A stretch of 64,000 bases of DNA. It comes from Pleionea sediminis. Its GTDB lineage: Bacteria; Pseudomonadota; Gammaproteobacteria; Enterobacterales; Kangiellaceae. The notes below the pieces were generated by a model. It ran no database searches. It was not told the DNA's origin and was given only the letters and a program-made list of their open reading frames with translations. Positions 35,751-45,874 of this stretch are shown in pieces; the first letter of the stretch is position 1, and every line of letters starts with the position of its first letter. A program made the translations under genes and the position numbers. The stretch spans positions 124,001 to 188,000 of the forward strand of contig NZ_SUNB01000007.1 of assembly GCF_007570825.1 (NCBI RefSeq). Reading direction: 5' to 3'.

Positions 35751-38216
35751 TTACTTTGGTTTAAGTGTTAATCGATAAACTGTACTTTGTGCTTTTAATG
35801 GTGTTGCTTTGCCACTCACCCAATCTTCAAAACCTTTACTGTAATAAGGTGAAAGCGGGTGCCCCGATTGTCCGCCCGGCATATGAAAAAGTCCATTATT
35901 GGCTTTAGCCGGAGCAATTACCATACGTTGTGAGGCGCCAAAACTTGGCTTTTGGACTCGCGGCGAATCGACATCCCCTGGCATTGGATATTTCGGCCGA
36001 TCCAGTAACCACGACAGTGGAGAAAGACCTCGACTGATAGGATGTTGAATGTTCAGTCGATTGTGTTCTCCCCAGATTTGATCGCCGAGTACCTGATTAT
36101 TTTGCGTGAGCTGTTCAATAACTTTGTCGAGAGCTCGAGCAAAAACCTCATTATACCCTTTGAAACCCTCGGGAAGAAATGCCTGTGGCTGCTGATTCAC
36201 AATTTGCCAAAGCGAATATTCGTATTGCTTCGAGTAGTAAGAAAAATAGCGTTTGGCTTGTGGGTCCATTTTCTTTACCCAAGGCTCAAGTAGTAATTTT
36301 CGTAATTGAATGCGGTATTTTTTGAGTAAAGTAAAGCCAGCCTGATCGGCATCAGCGGTACCATTCCAATCGTTGATGACTTCCAGGTATTCACGATAAT
36401 GATCTAACGATTGATGTTTTGGGGTTGCCTTTTGCGTTGATTGAATCAGAGACACCAAAAATTGCTGTAAATGCTTTTGCCAGCGATCATACAGTTCAGC
36501 TCTTGTTTCTAACTGTATTTGTAGCAAATCTTGTTCATTAGCATCGGATAATTCCAATAGACGGTCTCTTATCAGTTTTCCGCGCACGCCCATGGCATAT
36601 CCGCCATTTCCGATTTTGGCAAAGTCACGTCCGCCGAGTATCCGACCATTGGCGGTCCAAATAGCATGAGAATCCGGATTAATGATTGTTGGATAGTTGG
36701 TTGCCTCGAGCCATTGAATCACACCATTGTTATGCGCCAGGGTGGTAAAGGGGTCACTTGAAGGCATTCGCTTTGGCAGAGGGCCTGCGATGGTCCAGCC
36801 TATATTGCCGGCAGCGTCGCCGACAACCAGGTTTTGCGCAGGAATACCAACATTGGGTGCGAGTTGAATGGCTTGCTGGGCCGTTTCCGCACTTTCAAAA
36901 GCTATAAGGTTCAAGTTTACCGCTCTTTGACTGTGTGCAATCCAAAGGAAAACCCAGGCTTTGTCTTTATCTTGCTGCTCCACGGGCCCGATAATGGTTT
37001 GTTTGATGGTAATGGATTCGGGCGATTCTCCTTTCACAAGAATCACTTCTTCGGCGTAATGAAATTCATACCATTCATTATTAAGTTGATACAGATTTTC
37101 GTTGTCTGGATTCTTTTTTAATTCATAAACATCAGAGAAATCGCCGTAACTGTTGGTAAAGGACCAGGCGATTTTGTGATTGGTGCCAGCGATCAATAAA
37201 GGCGTTCCCGGCAGAGTTACGCCATCCAGTTGGATGATTTTTGAATTCTTCGGGTAACTCATATTGACCTTTAGCCAGATGTTGGGAATGCCATGCCCCA
37301 AATGCATGTCGCTAGCAACGATAGCACCTTGACCCTTTACACGAGGTCCGTTAATCGCAAAATTATTGCTACCGGGAATGGCATCGCCATCGTCAACTTT
37401 CGGCTCAGAGGTTGAATTGGCCTCATTATCGGAGGAGGGTTGCTCCGACTCAGGCGAACCGTTTAAGTTGCTAATCGTTCCTGGTATACCGGGTAAAGAC
37501 AGCTTGCTCATGTCGAGTGGCGCATCAAACTCAGTGCCCAGAGGAAGTAAGAAATCAAACAATGATTCTTCCAAGGTATTAAATCCGGCTTTGAGAACTT
37601 TTTCTCGCTCTATTGTGCTGGGTTGTAATTGAAAATACATCGAAAATACGACAAGGATTGAGTCTTCGGGAAGCCAGGCTGCGGGCTCTGTCTGCAAGGC
37701 CCAATATTCGAAAGGGCTGGTAGCAAGATCCGTCAGGCCTCGATTGACCCCTTCAACGTAAGCTTGAAGAATATTATTTTGTTCAGGTGAGAGGCTTTCA
37801 TAAATGGTTTTGGCTTTTTGCCGAAACTGATGAATTCGAGTGGCTTTGTCGATCTCGAGTGTTGCTCGACCAAAGATTTCGGATAATTCTCCGGCGGAGC
37901 GACGCCGTAAAATATCCATTTGAAAGAAACGTTCTTGGCCATGAACCCAGCCTAATGCTCGTGCTAGATCAACTCGAGACTGAGCTTCTATTTTAACCGT
38001 TCCTAGAGCATCTCTTTCAATTGAGACGGTGTTTTCCAGTTGGCTTAAAGTGACTTGGCCTTCATAAGTTGGTTCTGATGCTTGAAGAATCCAGTAAACA
38101 CCAGCGATAGCCACCAGAATAATCATTAGCGATAACCCAATAATTTTGCCGAATAATCGTCGTGCCAGTGACTTTTTGGGTTTGGAGCGAAACACAGAGC
38201 GTTGCTTTTTTTTCAT
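35751..38216 (-). CDS. Penicillin acylase family enzyme
   Basis: An 821-residue N-terminal nucleophile hydrolase. One membrane anchor or signal (residues 21-44), the alpha-chain motif ALGWVHGQERFFQMDILRR, a low-complexity spacer, and the self-cleavage site with catalytic Ser283 in IPGSNNFAI. Known members act on penicillins, acyl-homoserine lactones, or lipopeptides; the substrate here cannot be read from sequence. ATG at 38216 follows AACAATG-type sequence with weak ribosome binding site. Confidence 0.88.
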   Translation of the reverse strand: MKKKQRSVFRSKPKKSLARRLFGKIIGLSLMIILVAIAGVYWILQASEPTYEGQVTLSQLENTVSIERDALGTVKIEAQSRVDLARALGWVHGQERFFQMDILRRRSAGELSEIFGRATLEIDKATRIHQFRQKAKTIYESLSPEQNNILQAYVEGVNRGLTDLATSPFEYWALQTEPAAWLPEDSILVVFSMYFQLQPSTIEREKVLKAGFNTLEESLFDFLLPLGTEFDAPLDMSKLSLPGIPGTISNLNGSPESEQPSSDNEANSTSEPKVDDGDAIPGSNNFAINGPRVKGQGAIVASDMHLGHGIPNIWLKVNMSYPKNSKIIQLDGVTLPGTPLLIAGTNHKIAWSFTNSYGDFSDVYELKKNPDNENLYQLNNEWYEFHYAEEVILVKGESPESITIKQTIIGPVEQQDKDKAWVFLWIAHSQRAVNLNLIAFESAETAQQAIQLAPNVGIPAQNLVVGDAAGNIGWTIAGPLPKRMPSSDPFTTLAHNNGVIQWLEATNYPTIINPDSHAIWTANGRILGGRDFAKIGNGGYAMGVRGKLIRDRLLELSDANEQDLLQIQLETRAELYDRWQKHLQQFLVSLIQSTQKATPKHQSLDHYREYLEVINDWNGTADADQAGFTLLKKYRIQLRKLLLEPWVKKMDPQAKRYFSYYSKQYEYSLWQIVNQQPQAFLPEGFKGYNEVFARALDKVIEQLTQNNQVLGDQIWGEHNRLNIQHPISRGLSPLSWLLDRPKYPMPGDVDSPRVQKPSFGASQRMVIAPAKANNGLFHMPGGQSGHPLSPYYSKGFEDWVSGKATPLKAQSTVYRLTLKPK

Positions 38217-38552
38217 TGTTATTTTGATCGACGCAAGCGAATTAATGAAAGCATAGTATCACGACGCGAAAAAATAACTAGTTGGGAGCAAAAACTCTAA
38301 TATTGGCCAGAGCTATTGGTTGTGAAAGGGAAAATATCGCTTAGTGAAGATTACAAATTATTCTGATAGGGCTTTACAAAACGAGTTGCTTGAAGCACAC
38401 AGATTTTATTAATTTGAATTGAATATGTGTTGATAGCGTTAACAGAAGCTTGAAGAGGTTTTTAGCTTTCAGGTAGCGTATTTGAGTTTGGCTTATTGAA
38501 GTTGGAATCGGCGCGGGGATTAAATACTTGTTCGTTGAAAAAGTGCTTGGAG
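38217..38552. other. 336-base intergenic stretch, no gene seen
   Basis: AT-rich region between the acylase start and the 3' end of tRNA-Val. Frames here and across the tRNA are broken or shadow the tRNA. I see no convincing terminator after the tRNA and no clear promoter for the acylase gene. Confidence 0.5.
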
Positions 38553-38628
38553 TGGTGGGCGCTACTGGACTTGAACCAGTGACCCTCGCCTTGTAAGGGC
38601 GATGCTCTCCCAACTGAGCTAAGCGCCC
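38553..38628 (-). tRNA. tRNA-Val (anticodon TAC)
   Basis: On the minus strand, 76 bases including encoded CCA. The acceptor stem GGGCGCT pairs with AGCGCCC, the D arm is AGCTCAGTTGGGAGAGC, the anticodon loop is CTTACAA with anticodon TAC, and the T loop is GGTTCAAGTCC-like. It is very close to E. coli tRNA-Val(UAC). Confidence 0.97.
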
Positions 38629-38648
38629 ACTCCTTAAGAACGGGGCGC

Positions 38649-38677
38649 ATTCTATGGTAACGAATGGTATTGGTCAA
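38649..38677 (-). promoter_or_regulatory. Promoter of tRNA-Val
   Basis: On the minus strand TTGACC, a 17-base spacer, then TAGAAT, followed by the GC-rich discriminator GCGCCCC. This is a classic stable-RNA, stringently controlled promoter. The tRNA begins about 14 bases after the expected start. Confidence 0.8.
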
Positions 38678-38738
38678 TGGTAAATTTCATTTTTTTTACA
38701 TTTTGTCGCAGCAAAGCTTTTATTCGCTTCTCTGGCAT

Positions 38739-38747
38739 TGATAAAAT
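38739..38747 (+). promoter_or_regulatory. Candidate extended -10 promoter for gltX
   Basis: TGATAAAAT fits an extended -10; TTTATT sits at about -35 distance. Leader to the ATG at 38780 would be about 30 bases. It is divergent from the tRNA-Val promoter. Confidence 0.4.
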
Positions 38748-38779
38748 ACGCACTCTCAAAATTTCAGGAATTGATCTTA

Positions 38780-40198
38780 ATGTCTGTTGTTACTCGTTTT
38801 GCTCCTAGCCCGACTGGATATTTACACATTGGTGGTGCTCGTACAGCCCTTTATTGTTGGTTGCACGCAAAGAAACACCAAGGTGAGTTTGTCTTACGAA
38901 TTGAAGATACCGACCGGGAGCGCTCAACTGATGAGGCAGTTCAGGCCATTCTTGATGGTATGAGTTGGTTAGGTCTTGACCATACTCAAGGACCTTATTA
39001 CCAAACCAAGCGATTTGATCGCTATAAAGAAGTCGCCGAACAGTTATTAGAACAAGGTGATGCTTATCCGTGTTTTTGCTCCAAAGAGCGTTTAGATGAG
39101 CTACGTGAGACGCAAATGGCGAACAAAGAAAAGCCACGTTACGACGGTAAATGTCGAAACTTAACACCTGAGGAACGTGATCTTTCGCAACCGCATGTGA
39201 TTCGATTTAAAAATCCTACCGAAGGATCCGTAAAATGGGCTGATGCAGTGAAAGGCAACATTGAATTTTCCAATGGCGAATTGGATGATTTAATTATTGC
39301 TCGTACGGATGGGACTCCGACTTACAATTTCACGGTGGTGGTTGACGATTGGGATATGAAAATCACTCAAGTCGTTCGAGGTGACGATCATGTTAATAAT
39401 ACGCCACGCCAAATTAATATATTTAAAGCACTCAATGCAAAGCCTCCAGAGTATGCTCATGTTCCCATGATACTTGGAGATGATGGAAAAAAATTATCAA
39501 AACGTCATGGCGCGGTTGGAGTTATGCAATATCGTGACGACGGTTATTTGCGTGAAGCTGTTTTGAACTATTTAGTACGGTTAGGTTGGTCACACGGCGA
39601 TCAAGAAATTTTTTCCATTGAAGAAATGATCGAATTATTTGATATTCACGATATCAATAAAGCCGCCTCCGCTTTTAATACCGAAAAATTAAACTGGTTA
39701 AATCAGCATTACATGAAAACAATGCCGGTTGAAAAAGTTAAAGAAGCATTGATGTGGCATTTAGAGAATCATCAAATTGATTTAACAAACGGGCCAGCGA
39801 TTGAATCTTTAATTCCTGTGTTTGCCGATCGCGTGCAAACATTGAAGGAATTTGCGAATTCTATTGGTTATTTTTACGCTGACTTTGACAGTTACGATGA
39901 AAAAGCAGCGAAAAAGCATTTACGTCCTGTAGCGAAAGAGCCATTGAGTGAAGTACAAAACCGCTTAAATGGATTAACCGAGTGGCAACCTGAAGCGATT
40001 CAATCTGCGATTGATTCGACCGCAGAGGCTTTAGGCGTGGGCATGGGTAAGATCGGTATGCCATTGCGAGTTGCGGTAACCGGTGGAGGGCAATCACCCA
40101 ATCTTGATGTTACTCTGCAGTTGATTGGTAAAGAGCGTGTTAGCCAACGGATCGATGCTGCGCTTGAGTTTATAAAAAATCGTGAAGCCCAGTCGTAA
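38780..40198 (+). CDS. gltX: Glutamyl-tRNA synthetase
   Basis: Charges tRNA-Glu. HIGG motif at residues 16-19 ([16 protein letters not shown]) and the KKLSKRHG signature are present. I placed the start at ATG 38780 (AGGA about ten bases upstream), giving the usual [14 protein letters not shown]-terminus; the frame is open upstream. 472 residues, normal for the bacterial enzyme. Confidence 0.96.
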   Translation: MSVVTRFAPSPTGYLHIGGARTALYCWLHAKKHQGEFVLRIEDTDRERSTDEAVQAILDGMSWLGLDHTQGPYYQTKRFDRYKEVAEQLLEQGDAYPCFCSKERLDELRETQMANKEKPRYDGKCRNLTPEERDLSQPHVIRFKNPTEGSVKWADAVKGNIEFSNGELDDLIIARTDGTPTYNFTVVVDDWDMKITQVVRGDDHVNNTPRQINIFKALNAKPPEYAHVPMILGDDGKKLSKRHGAVGVMQYRDDGYLREAVLNYLVRLGWSHGDQEIFSIEEMIELFDIHDINKAASAFNTEKLNWLNQHYMKTMPVEKVKEALMWHLENHQIDLTNGPAIESLIPVFADRVQTLKEFANSIGYFYADFDSYDEKAAKKHLRPVAKEPLSEVQNRLNGLTEWQPEAIQSAIDSTAEALGVGMGKIGMPLRVAVTGGGQSPNLDVTLQLIGKERVSQRIDAALEFIKNREAQS

Positions 40199-40288
40199 TT
40201 GGATTTATCGTTTTAATTAAAGTGGAATAGATGTTTCAAGTTTTACTTAATGGGTATCCATTTTTGCGGATTCTACGCGGCGGCTGGA

Positions 40289-41101
40289 TTAAGGAATGAT
40301 CCTGTCGTCGACTAAATGCTTTTCTATATTTAACGGTTTAATAAACTTAAGAACAAAGCGACTGGTTTTTCCTCTCAACTCTGGTGCATACATATGCTTC
40401 GCTAAGTCGTCGGTTGCATTTTCCAGAAAGTAAGCGCGTTCCATTAATTTAAAACCAGATTCTGAAACTTGTTGGATTACTGTTTCGACGGCGATACGAT
40501 GTAAGTCGTGCCCAGTTGAAGTTGGACTTCCGCTTTCTGCATGATGATCGATTATGGCGAGAATTCCGCCTGGCTTTAAACTAAGATAAAGACGGCGAAG
40601 AAAATCGACACGATCGATCTGAGGCCAACTTGTCTTTTTTTTCGGCCGATAATAAATATCGTGGTAGGCCAAAATTAGAAAAGTGGTGTCGATCGAATTT
40701 TCGGGTAAGGATAATTCATTGGCTTCAGCAGTAATGCGTTTAACATTGGGTAATCGACCATCGGTATACCGCAGTTTGAGTTTCTTCTCCAAATAATTTA
40801 AATAAGCTTGATTGTTGTGTGCGATTACGGTGCCTTTAGGGCCGACGACATACGAAAGTAATTCTGTGTAATATCCACTGCCAGAAAACACATCAAGAAC
40901 AGTCATACCTGGACGAATGTCGAAAAACTCCAGAACTTGCGCAGGTTTGCGTTGACTGTCGCGTTCAATATCGTATTCCATTCGGTTAGGGTGATCGATC
41001 GCTGACTGAATGAATTTTGTGTTGTTTGCGCTGGCAGCGATGGAGGCGACCATTAAGATCGAAGCGCTAAATTGCGCGAGTCTTTTTTTATATGCTTTCA
41101 T
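40289..41101 (-). CDS. Exported SAM-methyltransferase-like protein
   Basis: A 270-residue protein with class I methyltransferase motifs (glycine-rich loop VLDVFSGSGYYTE at 68-80, then LILAYHDIYY and LKPGGILAIIDHH) but an N-terminal signal peptide (MKAYKKRLAQFSASILMVASIAASA). Similar predicted exported methyltransferases exist in many proteobacteria. SAM is not known to be in the periplasm, so the activity is unclear. Another possibility is that the N-terminal segment is a membrane anchor facing the cytoplasm. Confidence 0.75.
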   Translation of the reverse strand: MKAYKKRLAQFSASILMVASIAASANNTKFIQSAIDHPNRMEYDIERDSQRKPAQVLEFFDIRPGMTVLDVFSGSGYYTELLSYVVGPKGTVIAHNNQAYLNYLEKKLKLRYTDGRLPNVKRITAEANELSLPENSIDTTFLILAYHDIYYRPKKKTSWPQIDRVDFLRRLYLSLKPGGILAIIDHHAESGSPTSTGHDLHRIAVETVIQQVSESGFKLMERAYFLENATDDLAKHMYAPELRGKTSRFVLKFIKPLNIEKHLVDDRIIP

Positions 41102-41325
41102 ACAGAGATTATGTGAGAGTCGCGGTTTTTAATCGAGTTCTGTTTGTAACACAATATGTCGAATGAATGGCTTTGAGAGCAATCAATTGCTAAGAGGATT
41201 GTGAGTTATCGGACGTTATCCAGTAAATATCTCCTTGCGTGACATTTCCTGAATTTATTGGCGATTTCGTTGTCTTTTGTTATGGTAAAAACGAATGACT
41301 CACTCGATAAAAGACACTTTAAGCA

Positions 41326-42204
41326 ATGAAAATAATTCAATTTTTTGGTTCGCTAATATTGTTGCTAATTTCCACTTTGATTAGTCAACATGTATTCGCT
41401 GGTCCCCATGCTTTATCAAATATTCAATTGAGCACCGAAGCAAGAGGTAAAGTTTCGTTGATTCGCGGTGTCTTGGAGCAGGGCGGTTTTTTAATTGGTC
41501 AAGTTTCACCCAAAATGAACGTTATGTTTCTCGATAAGGAAGTGCCTGTATCGGATGATGGCAAATTTATCATTGGGTTCGGTCGCGACTTTCCTGCCCA
41601 GGCGACTGTTACGTTTAAATCGGATGATAAAAGTTTTATTGAATCGTTTAATATTCGAGCTCGAGAATGGAATATTGAGCGGATTGATGGATTGCCGCCT
41701 TCCAAGGTGACCCCAAGATCTCAAGAAACCATCGACCGAATTATTCGTGAATCAAAGTTAATTCGAGAAGCACGCGCTCAGGTCTCTACCTTACAAAGTT
41801 TTGCTCAATTATTTAAACAGCCGGCAACCGGTAGGATTAGTGGTGTATATGGCTCTCAGAGAGTTCTTAACGGGAAGCCAAAGCGTCCTCATTACGGACA
41901 AGATATTGCAGCGCCTGTTGGAACTCCTGTCTATGCACCGATTGATGGTAAAGTGAGTTTAGCGCATAACGATATGTTTTATTCTGGAGCGACCTTAATT
42001 ATCGATCATGGACAAGGATTATCGACGACTTATATCCATCTAAATGAAATTGTTGTGGAAGAAGGGCAAGCTGTTTCTCAAGGACAAAAAATTGGTACTA
42101 TTGGGCAAAGTGGTCGAGCAACTGGACCTCATTTAGATTGGCGGATCAATTGGTTTGATCAACGACTTGACCCTGCTTTATTCTTGCAAGTTAATGCCCA
42201 ATAA
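41326..42204 (+). CDS. M23 family metallopeptidase
   Basis: A 292-residue secreted or envelope protein with a signal peptide (FFGSLILLLISTLISQHVFA), an N-terminal beta domain, and a C-terminal LytM/M23 peptidoglycan endopeptidase. Zinc ligands are His189 and Asp193 (HYGQDIA) and His269 (GPHLDW), with His238 as catalytic base (TYIHLNE). Because all of these are present it is likely an active cell-wall hydrolase rather than an EnvC-type activator. Confidence 0.88.
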   Translation: MKIIQFFGSLILLLISTLISQHVFAGPHALSNIQLSTEARGKVSLIRGVLEQGGFLIGQVSPKMNVMFLDKEVPVSDDGKFIIGFGRDFPAQATVTFKSDDKSFIESFNIRAREWNIERIDGLPPSKVTPRSQETIDRIIRESKLIREARAQVSTLQSFAQLFKQPATGRISGVYGSQRVLNGKPKRPHYGQDIAAPVGTPVYAPIDGKVSLAHNDMFYSGATLIIDHGQGLSTTYIHLNEIVVEEGQAVSQGQKIGTIGQSGRATGPHLDWRINWFDQRLDPALFLQVNAQ

Positions 42205-42255
42205 GTTTCACTTCTTTCAGAATTCGGAACTTTAAAGAACTTTGTATTTTAAAAT

Positions 42256-42281
42256 AAAAAAGGCGAACTAAAGTTCGCCTT
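42256..42281 (-). terminator. Rho-independent terminator after leucine dehydrogenase gene
   Basis: Minus strand: AAGGCGAAC pairs with GTTCGCCTT, loop of four, followed by TTTTT at 42256-42260. It lies about 70 bases after the ldh stop and 52 bases after the convergent M23 gene. Confidence 0.75.
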
Positions 42282-42351
42282 GAAATACACATAATGTTGT
42301 GTCAACCAGATTACGATAGAGAACTATAGTTTCACTGGTTTTTCTTTTTAT

Positions 42352-43392
42352 TTAATTGGATGATTTTGCTGCAGCAACACGCTTACGTGCAAGTTCATCG
42401 GCAACGACATTGGTCGTTTTGTTTTCTTTATCGGCTGTTGCAAAAACTTCTTCTAGCGTGTTGTAAATTTCGTCAACTTTGCGAAGAGCTGCATCGCGAT
42501 TGTAGTTTTCTTCGAAAGATACGTTGATAATTCCACCCGCATTAAGAATGTAGTCAGGCGTATATAATATACCGCGCTTTTTCAACTCATCACCGTGACG
42601 ATCTTCTGCTAACTGATTGTTGGCAGCACCAGCGATAACTTTCGCTTTTAACTTTGGAATCGTAACATCATTAATGGTTGCACCTAATGCACAGGGCGCA
42701 TAAACGTCAACGTCTTGCTCGTAAATTTCGTCTTTGTCGATAGAAATCGCGTCGAAGTTGCTAACGACTTTATCAACTGACTCTTTGTTAATATCCGTAA
42801 CAAGTAGTTTTGCGCCTTCTTTCGCAAGGTGTTCACATAGATATTGTCCAACGTGACCTAAGCCTTGAACCGCAATTTTGATACCTTCGAGTGACTCACG
42901 ACCCAGCTGATGTTTAACGGCTGCTTTCATACCAATGTAAACGCCATAGGCGGTTACTGGAGATGGATCGCCACTTTTACCTTCGAGGCCTAGTACGTGA
43001 GGGGTTTCTTTGTTTACGATAGCCATGTCGTCGGGAGTAATGCCAACGTCTTCAGCTGTGACATAACGTCCTTTGAGGTTATCAACAAATCGACCAAATG
43101 CGCGGAATAAGTCTTCTGATTTCATGGTACGTGGGTTGCCGATAATAACTGACTTACCACCGCCCATGCTTAATCCGGCCATTGCGTTTTTGTAGGTCAT
43201 TCCTCGAGACAAACGAAGTGCGTCGATTAGTGCGCCTTCGTCTGAGTTGTATTCCCACATACGACATCCACCAGTTGCTGGGCCAAGGGCCGTACTGTGG
43301 ATTGCAATAATAGCCTTGAGACCAGACTCACTATCATTACAGAACACAACTTGTTCGTGTTCATCGTAAGCACGCAGATTAAATACTGCCAT
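42352..43392 (-). CDS. ldh: Leucine (Glu/Leu/Phe/Val) dehydrogenase
   Basis: A 346-residue NAD-dependent amino-acid dehydrogenase that deaminates branched-chain amino acids. Conserved N-terminal [16 protein letters not shown] with the catalytic lysines, then a NAD-binding [11 protein letters not shown] and GAANNQL. Length fits leucine/valine dehydrogenase. AGGAG precedes the ATG. A hairpin with a T-run lies between amaB and this gene (see separate entry). Leu versus Val preference cannot be read. Confidence 0.88.
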   Translation of the reverse strand: MAVFNLRAYDEHEQVVFCNDSESGLKAIIAIHSTALGPATGGCRMWEYNSDEGALIDALRLSRGMTYKNAMAGLSMGGGKSVIIGNPRTMKSEDLFRAFGRFVDNLKGRYVTAEDVGITPDDMAIVNKETPHVLGLEGKSGDPSPVTAYGVYIGMKAAVKHQLGRESLEGIKIAVQGLGHVGQYLCEHLAKEGAKLLVTDINKESVDKVVSNFDAISIDKDEIYEQDVDVYAPCALGATINDVTIPKLKAKVIAGAANNQLAEDRHGDELKKRGILYTPDYILNAGGIINVSFEENYNRDAALRKVDEIYNTLEEVFATADKENKTTNVVADELARKRVAAAKSSN

Positions 43393-43412
43393 AACAATTC
43401 TCCTAGTAATGG

Positions 43413-43448
43413 AAAAAAGCGAGAAAGGGTGTTACGAACCTTTCGCGC
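43413..43448 (-). terminator. Terminator-like hairpin between amaB and ldh
   Basis: Minus strand: GCGCGAAAGG pairs with CCTTTCTCGC (one mismatch), ten-base loop, then TTTTTT. It lies 8 bases after amaB and just 20 bases before the ldh start, so ldh mRNA must pass through it unless a promoter sits inside. It can be an intergenic terminator or an attenuator. Confidence 0.7.
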
Positions 43449-43456
43449 TCATAGAA

Positions 43457-44980
43457 TTAACCGAGATTAAACTCAATGCCTTGAGCTAATGCGGGTTTTT
43501 CTCCCCAGAAAATCGTATTGGTTTGACGACGCATATACGCTTTCCATGCATCTGAACCAGCTTCGCGTCCGCCACCGGTTTCTTTTTCACCACCAAATGC
43601 GCCACCGATTTCTGCACCGGAAGTTCCGATGTTTACGTTAGCAATACCCGTATCGCTACCCGCCGCAGACAAGAATTTCTCAATGTTACGCATATTCAAG
43701 CTGAAAATGGCAGATGACAAACCTTGACGAACATTGTTGTTCATCGCGATCGCTTCTTCGATTGTTTTGTAGGTCATGATGTAAACGATAGGAGCAAAGG
43801 TTTCGTTTTGAACGCAAGGCCAATCGTTTTGAGCTTTGATAATCGTTGGCTCAACAAAGTTGCCTTTGCCTTCAATTGCTTTTCCGCCATAAACAACTTC
43901 GCCACCTTGCTCTTGAGCTTCAGCAACTGCTTTCTCAAAGTTTTTAACCGCGGTTTCATCGATAAGGGGACCCATCAATGTATCGGTATCCAGAGGATTA
44001 CCAATTTTAACTTGTTTGTAAGCCGCAACCATAGATTCTGTGACTTTATCAACCATGCTCTCATGAACGATAAGTCGACGAGTCGTGGTGCAACGTTGAC
44101 CTGCAGTTCCAACAGCACCAAAGGCTGCTGAAGGCAGAGCATTGTCTAGGTCGGCTGTTTCGTCAACAATGAGTGCATTGTTGCCTGATAACTCCAGCAA
44201 ACATTTACCCATGCGCTCAGCGACTTTAACGCCAACCATTTTTCCAACCGTGCTTGAACCAGTAAATGACATTTTCTTAACACGAGTGTCATTAATAAAC
44301 GTTTCAGCCAGCTTGTTATCTTCACCACCAACGAATGTAAAGAACATTGGCTTGTAGCCATTTTCTTTCATGACTTCATTACAGATTTTCTGTACTGCGA
44401 TAGCGGTTAACGGAGTTTTGGGAGATGGTTTCCAAACTGTGATGTTGCCACACGCAGCTGCTACGAACGCATTCCAAGACCATACTGCAACAGGGAAGTT
44501 GAACGCAGAGATACAACCAACGATTCCTAGTGGATGCCACTGTTCGTACATGCGGTGTTGTGGGCGCTCAGAATGCATGGTGTTGCCGTAAAGCATGCGA
44601 GATTGACCAACAGCAAAGTCTGCCATATCAATCATTTCTTGAACTTCACCATCACCCTCGGCTTTAATTTTTCCCATTTCCATAGAAACGAGGCTACCCA
44701 AAGCGTCTTTCTTCTCGCGTAACGCATTACCAATTTGGCGAACAATTTCACCACGAAGAGGTGCTGGCACCATGCGCCATTCTTCGAATGCTTCTTCTGC
44801 GTTTTTAATGATGGTTTCGTAGTCTTCGGCAGAGGCTGCGTTGACTTTGGCGATGAGTTCGCCGGTTGCTGGGTTAACTGACTCGATGACGCCTTGGTCA
44901 TCTGTTTTGCTCCACTCTTCTGCTGTCAATGAAGCGCCAGAGTTGATGGCTTCAATACCAAGAGCCTTGAGTATATCCAT
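43457..44980 (-). CDS. amaB: Alpha-aminoadipate-semialdehyde dehydrogenase (ALDH7, antiquitin type)
   Basis: A 507-residue aldehyde dehydrogenase with catalytic Cys297 ([11 protein letters not shown]), Glu263 (LELSGNN) and [11 protein letters not shown] loop. The overall pattern ([59 protein letters not shown] regions) is that of ALDH7A1/AmaB, which oxidises 2-aminoadipate-6-semialdehyde to 2-aminoadipate in lysine breakdown. GAGG lies seven bases before the ATG. The other lysine enzymes are at 46586-47725 and 54390-55643. Confidence 0.85.
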   Translation of the reverse strand: MDILKALGIEAINSGASLTAEEWSKTDDQGVIESVNPATGELIAKVNAASAEDYETIIKNAEEAFEEWRMVPAPLRGEIVRQIGNALREKKDALGSLVSMEMGKIKAEGDGEVQEMIDMADFAVGQSRMLYGNTMHSERPQHRMYEQWHPLGIVGCISAFNFPVAVWSWNAFVAAACGNITVWKPSPKTPLTAIAVQKICNEVMKENGYKPMFFTFVGGEDNKLAETFINDTRVKKMSFTGSSTVGKMVGVKVAERMGKCLLELSGNNALIVDETADLDNALPSAAFGAVGTAGQRCTTTRRLIVHESMVDKVTESMVAAYKQVKIGNPLDTDTLMGPLIDETAVKNFEKAVAEAQEQGGEVVYGGKAIEGKGNFVEPTIIKAQNDWPCVQNETFAPIVYIMTYKTIEEAIAMNNNVRQGLSSAIFSLNMRNIEKFLSAAGSDTGIANVNIGTSGAEIGGAFGGEKETGGGREAGSDAWKAYMRRQTNTIFWGEKPALAQGIEFNLG

Positions 44981-45349
44981 TATGTAACCTCGCTTAATCT
45001 TTAAATATGTGTTCAGACTGGTTTATTGGGGGAGCACACTCAACCATCTGATCTACAACACGGTTTCTTTCGATTTTTACAACTGGCGTCGAATCTTTCG
45101 AGCTGAATAAAAATCACTCACTTCGTGCCCCCTTTTTGAGGTGGCGCAACCTTACCACTGTGTTACTTAAATCTCTAGTTTAATTTTAGCGATTGGCTGA
45201 ATTTTGACCTCTTTTCATTGCATTTTAAGAGCAAAAGGCGTCATTTCTTGATATTTTAGCGACTTATCTGGTCAGATGAGTATGGGCCTTCACTCTCTGT
45301 TGTGCGATGCATTATTCTCTTTATAACTCAAAAATAGGAAGGAGCATTC
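44981..45349. other. 369-base divergent intergenic region
   Basis: Lies between the divergent amaB and gamma carbonic anhydrase genes. A sigma-70 candidate for the + strand gene is listed separately. A G-rich GGGGGAGCAC at about 45029 and GTGCCCCC about 90 bases later are imperfect complements. I see no named operator or riboswitch. Confidence 0.5.
45300..45327 (+). promoter_or_regulatory. Candidate sigma-70 promoter for the gamma carbonic anhydrase gene
   Basis: TTGTGC, a 16-base spacer, then TATAAC; about 22 bases before the ATG with AGGAAGGAG in between. Confidence 0.55.
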
Positions 45350-45871
45350 ATGATTTATTCGTTAGATAACCACACGCCGAAAATTCATTGGCAATCGTCC
45401 TTTATTGCCGAAAGTGCCGATATTATTGGCAAGGTAGAATTAGCTCAGCGGGTGAGCGTCTGGTTCAATACCGTCATTCGTGGAGACACTGACTGGATTC
45501 GAATTGGTGAGGCGTCAAATATTCAGGATGGTTCGGTCCTACACACCGATCCTGGCTTAGAGTTGTTGGTTGGGAAAGGTGTCACGGTCGGTCATAAAGT
45601 CATGTTGCACGGATGCCAGATCGATGATTTTTCTTTGATCGGCATAAACTCTGTGATCTTAAACGGTGCAAAAATCGGGAAATACAGTTTAATTGCGGCT
45701 AATACACTTATCACAGAACGTAAAAATATCCCAGATGGAGTTTTAGTGATGGGAAATCCCGGTAAAGTGGTACGAGAACTCACTAAAGAAGAACGAAAAA
45801 AGCTCGAAATGAGTGCAAAGGTCTATACTGATAAGATTGAATTGTATAAAAACGGTTTGCAGACGGAATAG
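45350..45871 (+). CDS. Gamma carbonic anhydrase family protein
   Basis: A 173-residue left-handed beta-helix (hexapeptide repeat) protein of the YrdA/CaiE/Cam type. Metal-binding histidines are His65, His82 and His87 ([13 protein letters not shown]). Many such proteins are annotated gamma carbonic anhydrase; activity is often unproven. AGGAAGGAG precedes the ATG. The next gene starts four bases after its stop, so they are a pair. Confidence 0.88.
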   Translation: MIYSLDNHTPKIHWQSSFIAESADIIGKVELAQRVSVWFNTVIRGDTDWIRIGEASNIQDGSVLHTDPGLELLVGKGVTVGHKVMLHGCQIDDFSLIGINSVILNGAKIGKYSLIAANTLITERKNIPDGVLVMGNPGKVVRELTKEERKKLEMSAKVYTDKIELYKNGLQTE

Positions 45872-45874
45872 GTT

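Noticed and set aside
38374-38677. Two minus-strand frames across the tRNA-Val region
   Set aside because: They are the familiar false translations of a tRNA gene and run through its cloverleaf.
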